From the NCBI GenBank assembly GCA_910580225.1, contig CAJTXE010000058.1:1-20667 (forward strand): a DNA stretch of 20,667 nt, written 5' to 3'. Positions 1 to 6,000 of this stretch are shown here, piece after piece. A program made the position numbers and the translations under genes. The stretch comes from an uncultured Acetatifactor sp. (lineage in GTDB: Bacteria > Bacillota > Clostridia > Lachnospirales > Lachnospiraceae). The notes beneath the pieces were generated by a model, which searched no databases, was not told the DNA's origin, and was given only the letters and a program-made list of their open reading frames with translations. Positions within the stretch are counted from its first letter, which is position 1. Each line of letters begins with the position of its first letter.

Positions 1-55
1 CTGAAATGACGGACTCTGACTCCGTCATTTCAAGGTTCGAATCCTTGTAGCCCTG
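1..55 (+). tRNA. tRNA-Gln (CUG anticodon), 3' part
   Basis: The 5' end is cut by the window edge. The anticodon stem ACGGA (9-13) pairs with TCCGT (21-25) around loop CTCTGAC, giving anticodon CTG at 16-18. The T-arm is CAAGG/TTCGAAT/CCTTG (31-47). The acceptor 3' strand TAGCCCT (48-54) is followed by discriminator G55, typical of tRNA-Gln. No CCA is encoded. The missing 5' strand should read AGGGCTA. Confidence 0.9.
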
Positions 56-82
56 CGCAGCAGGGGTTGCCCTGCTTCAAAG

Positions 83-115
83 ACCCCGGTGAAGAAGTTC
101 ATCGGGGTTATTTTT
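83..115 (+). terminator. rho-independent terminator after tRNA-Gln
   Basis: An 11-bp stem, ACCCCGGTGAA with TTCATCGGGGT (one G-T wobble) around loop GAAG, is followed by TATTTTT. It lies 28 bases past the tRNA end and should stop the tRNA transcript. Confidence 0.85.
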
Positions 116-193
116 GCTTGCCAATCCGCAGCCTTTGTGTTACCATGGATTTGCTGCCAAAATAAAAAGAGATTCAGGAAAGGAGGGCTTATC

Positions 194-271
194 GTGCAGA
201 ATAACAACAGACAACGTCAGAACAGAATAGAGGAACCGATAATCAAAGGTACAGTGCTCCGAAGGTATTGA
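194..271 (+). CDS. possible 25-residue leader peptide upstream of rtcB
   Basis: A GTG start at 194 follows a strong AGGAGGG ribosome binding site by six bases and opens a 25-codon frame rich in Gln, Asn and Arg, ending in LRRY. It matches no family I know. It lies after the tRNA terminator and before the hairpin and terminator that precede rtcB, so it could be a leader peptide; it could equally be chance. A longer same-frame reading from 89 would start inside the tRNA terminator and is not credible. Confidence 0.25.
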   Translation: MQNNNRQRQNRIEEPIIKGTVLRRY

Positions 272-343
272 TAGATAGTTTTGTCTTGAACAGACTATTC
301 GTGACATGCATCAAAGCTTTTATGAAGATATCCTTCTTGTGGC

Positions 344-366
344 AGCACCTTTGGGGTGCTTTTTTT
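344..366 (+). terminator. terminator-like hairpin just upstream of rtcB (possible attenuator)
   Basis: AGCACC pairs with GGTGCT around loop TTTGG and runs into seven T residues. It ends only 12 bases before the rtcB ribosome binding site (AAGGAG, 379-384). The preceding 80 bases can also fold: GTCT/AGAC near 283-296 and GAAG/CTTC near 323-336. Either it ends an upstream transcript or it conditions read-through into rtcB. Confidence 0.65.
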
Positions 367-390
367 GCGCCCGTTTTTAAGGAGAAAAAT

Positions 391-1518
391 ATGAAGACAG
401 TAAAAGGTATTTACGCCGAAGCAAAGATATTTACGGAAGACGTGGAAGAATACGCCCAGGCGCAGGTGAAAATGATATGCGACAGCCAGATGGCGGAGGG
501 TAGCAGAATACGCCTGATGCCGGATATTCATCCCGGCAAGGTGGGTCCCATCGGCTTATCCATGACAATTACAGAAAAAGTAATCCCTCAGCTGCTGGGC
601 GTGGACATCGGCTGCGGCATGACCTGTGTGAAATTGAATAAGAATACGGCAGAGTTCCAAAAGCTGGACCGGATCATCCGGGAAAATGTGCCGTCGGGGT
701 TTGCCATAAGGAAAGAACCCCATCATATGGCGGAAGGATTTTCCTATGAAAAGCTCCACTGTGCCGGGCATATCAACCGGCAGAAGGCGGAGAGGAGCCT
801 GGGCACCCTTGGCGGCGGCAATCATTTCATTGAGCTTGACAGGGGAGAGGACGGAAGCCTGTATCTGGTGGTACACACAGGCAGCAGGCATCTGGGGGAG
901 GAAGTGGCAGAATACTACACAAAGCTTGCCAGTACGTACCTGAAAGAACAGGGAATGGTGATACCCTATTTCATGAGCTATCTGGAAGGGGAGCAAAAGG
1001 AAGTCTATATGGAAGACGTGCAGACCATCCAGGACTATGCCGAACTGAACAGGCAGGTCATTGTAAGGGAAATCCTGAAGGGTATGAAATGGAAGGCCTC
1101 AGAGCAGTTCTCTGTGGCGCATAACTATCTGGACGCTTCCGGGGTGCTCCGGAAGGGAAGTATCGCTGCCGAAAAGGGAGCCCGGGTAATCATCCCGGCG
1201 AATATGCGGGACGGCATGATCTTGGGCATCGGATTGGGCAATGAGGACTGGAACTGTTCGGCGCCCCACGGTTCCGGCAGGAGGCTGAAGCGTGAGGACG
1301 TAAAAACCCGGTATACCGTATCGGACTTCAAAAAAGAGATGAAGGGCATCTACAGCAGCTGCGTAGGGGCGGACACATTGGACGAGGCTCCCTTTGCCTA
1401 TCGCTCTATTGCGGAGATTGCTGAACAAATCGGGGATACTGTCCGGATAACGGAGACCTTGAAGCCGGTCTATAATTACAAGGCAGGGGGCAGGGAACTG
1501 TCACGAAATAAATCCTGA
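391..1518 (+). CDS. rtcB: RtcB-family RNA-splicing ligase, short form
   Basis: RtcB joins RNA 2',3'-cyclic phosphate (or 3'-phosphate) ends to 5'-OH ends using GTP and Mn2+, in tRNA and rRNA repair. The 375-residue protein keeps the active-site pattern in order: MPDIHPG (D45, H47), GVDIGCGM (D72, C75), GGGNHF (H145), VHTGSRHLG (H162), the HN pair at H244, RKGS near 260, and APHGSGR, whose H293 corresponds to the guanylylated histidine. It is shorter than the roughly 410-residue E. coli enzyme and resembles compact bacterial RtcB paralogues. The start at 391 is chosen because AAGGAG lies seven bases upstream; the open frame extends back to 268 but crosses a terminator hairpin. No RtcA, archease or PrfH gene is adjacent, so the repair substrate is unknown. 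Confidence 0.93.
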   Translation: MKTVKGIYAEAKIFTEDVEEYAQAQVKMICDSQMAEGSRIRLMPDIHPGKVGPIGLSMTITEKVIPQLLGVDIGCGMTCVKLNKNTAEFQKLDRIIRENVPSGFAIRKEPHHMAEGFSYEKLHCAGHINRQKAERSLGTLGGGNHFIELDRGEDGSLYLVVHTGSRHLGEEVAEYYTKLASTYLKEQGMVIPYFMSYLEGEQKEVYMEDVQTIQDYAELNRQVIVREILKGMKWKASEQFSVAHNYLDASGVLRKGSIAAEKGARVIIPANMRDGMILGIGLGNEDWNCSAPHGSGRRLKREDVKTRYTVSDFKKEMKGIYSSCVGADTLDEAPFAYRSIAEIAEQIGDTVRITETLKPVYNYKAGGRELSRNKS

Positions 1519-1845
1519 AATGATTGCCCACAGAGTGCAGGAAGTGAAAGCTTTCTGCAAATGAAGCTGATGTTTTGCGGCAGAAACACTTTAGAAGCAA
1601 AAGGCTGAATTGCTCATTCCTGATAATAGTACAGCAAAGGTCTCTTATAATCTGACAAGGAATTGTTCGTAAGCTGTAATTATTATAAAATTGCGGATAG
1701 ACAGGTGGTAAAGGAGAATGAAAAATGATATACTGAAAAGTACACAAGGAAGATTTTATGAATGGGAGGTCCGGAAACCTGGAAAAGGGCGATATACAGA
1801 AGACGACAGGTGAAAGGAACCATATGACAGAAAGGACATAGGACA
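1519..1845. other. intergenic region rtcB-thiN
   Basis: No convincing gene. Two tiny overlapping frames of 31 and 27 codons (near 1718-1840) follow purine-rich stretches but have poor spacing or no recognisable content. A weak promoter-like pair, TTGTTC (1663) and TATAAA (1684) with a 15-base spacer, could serve thiN. No TPP riboswitch elements were seen ahead of thiN. Confidence 0.4.
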
Positions 1846-2529
1846 ATGCAGACAGGCATTTGCCATATCGTGGGAGCCGGTGAAAATTACGGCATAAATT
1901 TCGAACCCGGAACCAAGGATCTTGTTATAGCGGTGGACGCGGGTTTTCGCCTGCTGGAACAGAAGGCTGTGCGGATTGACTTGGCTATAGGTGATTTTGA
2001 TACACTGCAGTATATACCGAAGCACTCCAATGTGATTGCTCTCAAAGCCGAGAAGGATGATACGGATATGCTGGCAGCGGTCAGGGAAGGGATCCGGGCA
2101 GGCTATTCTTTGTTTCATATTTATTGCGGAACGGGAGGACGTCTGGATCATACCCTGGCCAATCTGCAGGTTGCGGCAGCACTGTCACAGGAGGGGCGGC
2201 AGGGATTTGTTGTTGACAGAGACTGTATTGTCACGGCGATAACCAATCAATGCCTGATTCTGTCAGGAGACAACAATGGATATGTGTCAGTTTTTTCTCA
2301 CACGGAGAGAGCAGAGGGGGTATATCTGCGGGGACTGAAATATGGCCTGGAGGATGCGGTGCTCACAAACAATTATCCTCTTGGCATCAGCAATGAACTG
2401 ATAGGAAAGGAGAGCTGTATCTCTGTGAGAAAAGGGACTTTGCTGGTTTTCATGCCCAGGGTGTATTTGCTGTCGGATATACGGTTGACGAAGAGCTTGG
2501 GAGCAGCCGAAGCCAGTAAGGAAAAATGA
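1846..2529 (+). CDS. thiN: thiamine pyrophosphokinase (ThiN/TPK family)
   Basis: It transfers pyrophosphate from ATP to thiamine, making thiamine diphosphate, the salvage step that supplies the cofactor in the cytoplasm. The 227-residue protein shows the family motifs in order: AVDAGF (D31), IGDFDT (D50, D52), KDDTDM (D71, D72, D74; metal and ATP binding) and GTGGRLDHTLANL (95-107). The C-terminal thiamine-binding beta domain contains GISNE (180-184) and a KGTLLVF strand. Length is normal (210-230). AGAAAGGA lies about ten bases upstream of the ATG. In many Clostridia thiN follows rsgA-rpe; here it stands alone with a 327-base gap before it. Confidence 0.93.
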   Translation: MQTGICHIVGAGENYGINFEPGTKDLVIAVDAGFRLLEQKAVRIDLAIGDFDTLQYIPKHSNVIALKAEKDDTDMLAAVREGIRAGYSLFHIYCGTGGRLDHTLANLQVAAALSQEGRQGFVVDRDCIVTAITNQCLILSGDNNGYVSVFSHTERAEGVYLRGLKYGLEDAVLTNNYPLGISNELIGKESCISVRKGTLLVFMPRVYLLSDIRLTKSLGAAEASKEK

Positions 2530-2586
2530 ATTGTATTTATATGGAAATAGGACTGTACGTCGCTGTATGGGAAAGAGGTGAAAGAT

Positions 2587-2796
2587 ATGAGGGAAACAGA
2601 GCAGAAGAATTGGTCAGACAGGGATGTGGAAGCTCTGATAGCATTGCTGGATGACTATAGCCAGGCAGGGGGAAGTCGGATGAGGCTTGACATTGTAGAA
2701 GGGGAGGGAGAGATTATATCACAAAAATATCATCATGGTCGTTGTGACGTGGGAAGTCCGTGGGCCTGTGGGACGGCTTTTGATGTTATTGAATGA
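2587..2796 (+). CDS. small conserved protein with YHHGRCDVGSPW motif, function unknown
   Basis: A 69-residue acidic protein. The ATG at 2587 is preferred over the GTG at 2578 because AGAGGTG sits just upstream at the right spacing. The N-terminal half is helical (WSDRDVEALIALLDDYSQ), followed by a short basic RMRL segment and a striking C-terminal block, YHHGRCDVGSPWACGTAFDV, with two Cys and two His that could bind metal. I recall similar small proteins with this block in Lachnospiraceae genomes, but no function. It starts 57 bases after thiN and may be cotranscribed with it. Confidence 0.72.
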   Translation: MRETEQKNWSDRDVEALIALLDDYSQAGGSRMRLDIVEGEGEIISQKYHHGRCDVGSPWACGTAFDVIE

Positions 2797-2997
2797 ACGA
2801 ATATATAATTTTATTTAAATAAAATCACGTTTACTGTCAAAATATGTCATTGACTAAAGTTATAGTTTATCAGGATATGGTATCAGTCAGAAGAGATATC
2901 CTCCATATCTGGTACTATTATTTTTCTATCTAAAAATCAGTCGAAAATACGCTGAATATCAAACTGAATACGGAAAATGCAAAATGGAATTTCCTGG
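2797..2997. other. AT-rich intergenic region with an 18-bp palindrome
   Basis: No gene is visible. ATTTTATTTAAATAAAAT at 2808-2825 is a perfect 18-bp palindrome 12 bases past the small gene's stop; it could be a weak transcript end or a binding site for an AT-rich-motif regulator. Inverted segments GATATGG (2874-2880) and CCATATC (2903-2909) lie further right. The rest is plain AT-rich spacer leading to the next promoter. Confidence 0.4.
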
Positions 2998-3027
2998 TTT
3001 ACATCCAAGATCATTATAGTGTATAAT
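2998..3027 (+). promoter_or_regulatory. sigma-A type promoter for the surface protease operon
   Basis: TTTACA (2998-3003) and TATAAT (3022-3027) are separated by 18 bases, close to the housekeeping consensus. The predicted start near 3034 leaves a leader of about 65 bases before the ATG at 3099. Confidence 0.75.
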
Positions 3028-3034
3028 AAAGACC

Positions 3035-3051
3035 TCCTCCTTATGGGAGGA
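3035..3051 (+). promoter_or_regulatory. 5'-leader hairpin with a two-codon upstream frame
   Basis: TCCTCC pairs with GGAGGA around TTATG at the very start of the predicted transcript. The 3' arm is itself a Shine-Dalgarno sequence, followed at 3057 by ATG CTT TAA, a Met-Leu-stop frame. The true gene uses a separate GGGAGG at 3085-3090. The hairpin may protect the mRNA 5' end or hold a decoy ribosome site. Confidence 0.5.
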
Positions 3052-3098
3052 AAATTATGCTTTAATCATGAAGGTACAAAGATTGGGAGGACAAAAGC

Positions 3099-6000
3099 AT
3101 GAAGCGGAAAATGGCATTTCTATTGGCTGTTGTACTGGCCGTCAGTGCCGGGCTGATGGCGTATGCTACAGAATCTGACAATGCAGCTCAGATGATGCAG
3201 ACAGTGTCACAGGAGCCAGAAGCGCAGGATGTGCAGCCGGGCCAAACGGCAGTACAGGATGCAGTCGACTCGCAGGAGTCGGATGGGGCGTCACAGAATT
3301 CCGGTGCTGTATCGGAGGCACCTGGAGCAGACGATGTACAGAACTCTGACAACACAGAGGGGGTTCCTGAAGAAGGAGATGTACATACTCCAGAGACGCA
3401 GCCGACCGAGGAATCGGGAGCAGCAGAAAATCCCGGTTCTGGTCAGGATATCAACGAACCTGAGGGAACGGAGATTCCTGTAACGACACAGGAGCCTGAT
3501 GGAGCAGGGGCGACAGAAGGAGCGGATGAATCCGAGGAGGTAGAAGGTCCGGAAACTTCACAGGAACCGACTGAACCCGGGACAGAGGAGCCGGGAAATT
3601 CGCAGGAGCCGAGTGTGCCCGGAGTGACCGAGAATCCTGCAGGCACCCAGGAACCTGCTGCACCGGGAACGACCGAGAATCCTGCAGGCACCGAGAAGCC
3701 TGTTGTACCGGGAACGACCGAGAATCCTGCAGGTACCGAGAATCCTGTTGTACCGGGAACGACCGAGAATCCTGCAGGTACTCAGGAACCTGTTGTGCCC
3801 GGAGCGACAGGAGAGCCGGTAGATGGTCAGGAAACGGGGTTGCCGGAAGGGACTGTGCCCGGTATAAATGGAGAGACAGAACGGGTAGTGCCCGAAAATG
3901 TGGGGCAGGTAGATGTATCAATCGGTACAGCACAGAGCTTGAACAAATTGACAGAATTTTCTGTTGTGTTAAGCGGAGCTGGATTTGAAAAGTCAGATAT
4001 TATTCAAATAGGAGACAACAGTACTGGGAAAAGTACGGTACATTTTGAGGAGCTTCCAGATGGAGAGTACAGCCTGACAGTTTCTGCAAGAGGGTATGCT
4101 ACTTATGTGCAGAGTGTGAAGGTGGAAAGCCGCGCATATACCATCAATCTCATGACAGGATTTCAGGAGGGAGTGTCTTATGAAGCAGGAAAGGCACATC
4201 CAGGTGTTCTGGCGATCGGAGATGTGGCAGGAAATGATGGTGTGATTAATGAAGCAGATAAAAATGCTATGGTGGATGCCATTGATCAGGGGACAGGTTC
4301 CGAGTTGACGGATTTGAATGGTGACGGAATTGTCAATCTGGCAGACCTGGAACATTTTGCCCAGACATATCATGATCCGAGAGATATGCAGGCAGGCATG
4401 GAAAAGGCGATTCCCAGGTCAGTCATTGCACCTGAGGCGGGAAACGGAACTCAGGTGGAGGGCGATTTGCAGGCCCTTCTGGGAAACAATGGAAGTGTTG
4501 CTCTGAAGCAGGTTTGGGGAGAGGATATTTCGGAGGAACATCCGGTTGCTCTGAAGTTTGAATTTAATGGTACCCAGTCTACTAATGCAATGGACGGAAT
4601 TATCATTGGAAATAAAAGTGACAATCCTGTCACAAAAATGGCGGTAAATATTGTATATGTGGACGAGTATGGTAATGAGCAACCGCCGGTAGAGAAGGAA
4701 TTTATCGTAGAAGGAGAAGGCGGTCTCAGTTTGGTACTGGAGGAGTCTGCCGTTGAAGCAAAGCGCGATGCACAGGGAAATATCAGACTTTTCCTTGGCA
4801 GTCAGATTGCGGTAAAGCGGGTGACTCTGATTATCAAGGGAACCAGGCAGAGCAGCAATCTGGCGGAGATTTCCAAAGTTGAGTTTGTCAACGGCATGGA
4901 GGAACGGATACCAGAGCCTCAGATGGATATTCCTAAGAATCTTGTGGCCGTTGCGGGCAGTCAGCAGATCAGTCTGAGCTGGGATCCTTGTGTCAATGTC
5001 ACCGGATATGAAGTTGCCATTTGGCAGGACGGTGAGGGAAAAGAAGTTGAAACGATAATGGTAAGAGGCAATGCGTTGGATATTACCTCTTATATGCAGG
5101 ACGAATTGGTCAATTACGAGAAGTACTTTATAAAAGTCCAGTCGGCCAACGGTACATGGCGCAGTGGTTACGGTGATACCATAGAGGCTGAACCTCAGCC
5201 CAGCGGCCCGCCGGATCCTCCTGATTATGTGAACGCGGCAGGGCAGTTCAGAAGCATTATTGTGTCCTGGAAGGATATGGAGGATACCGTTTCCTATAAT
5301 GTTTATTACAGGGCAAAGGAGAGCGGAGAAGAGTTCCGGAAAATTGCCAGTGGGATCGAGGAGAACAGATACACGATTAGCGAATTGGAAGATTTGACCG
5401 CATACCAGATATATGTGACAGGTGTAAACGAGCTTGGCGAGAGCGGTCCGTCCGCTATTTCTCTGGCGATTACCACGGACGCAAAAGCAGCGGTTATGCC
5501 GAAATATAAGCTGATTAACACCGGAGAGAGCGGACAGAAGGGTGCACATATCATCAGTACCTACAGGGGAGAGGGATCCATGGTTGACAGCCCTCTGGAT
5601 ACGGAATCCAATACTGCTTGGGGTACTGTTGACCATGAGCCTGCGTCTCATTATTTTGCTGATACCTGGGATGAAGGCGGATTCAATCAGATGCAGAGCC
5701 GTCATGGGCTGACATATGAATTTGATGAAACCTATACGATAGACCGATTTGCATTCCACGATGTGACGTCACAGTATAGGAGCTATGACTATGTGAGTAT
5801 ACGGTGCTGGGATGAAAACGGAGAGCTGACATATAGTGTAAACCAGATGGGATTAAGAGCCAGTTCAGATAAAGACGGAAAGGCATACTATATGGTAAAG
5901 CTTCCCAAGGCAGTGGAAGCGAAAAAGATTCAGTTTGGTATTGCGAGAAACTATTGGGCATCTGGAGGAATTAACATTTCCGAGGTTTATTTCTATTACT

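Noticed and set aside
268..390. N-terminal extension of RtcB by 41 residues
   Set aside because: It would cross a T7 terminator hairpin and lacks homology to the RtcB start; the ATG at 391 has an ideal ribosome site.
391..1518. RtcB2-PrfH ribosome-repair pair
   Set aside because: No release-factor-like gene is adjacent; the downstream gene is a thiamine pyrophosphokinase.
1519..1845. TPP riboswitch ahead of the thiamine pyrophosphokinase gene
   Set aside because: I looked for the conserved thi-box core and paired arms and did not see them.
4419..5759. A 446-codon open frame antisense to the M60 gene
   Set aside because: It shadows a gene with a clear signal peptide and domains, has no ribosome site and no recognisable family content.
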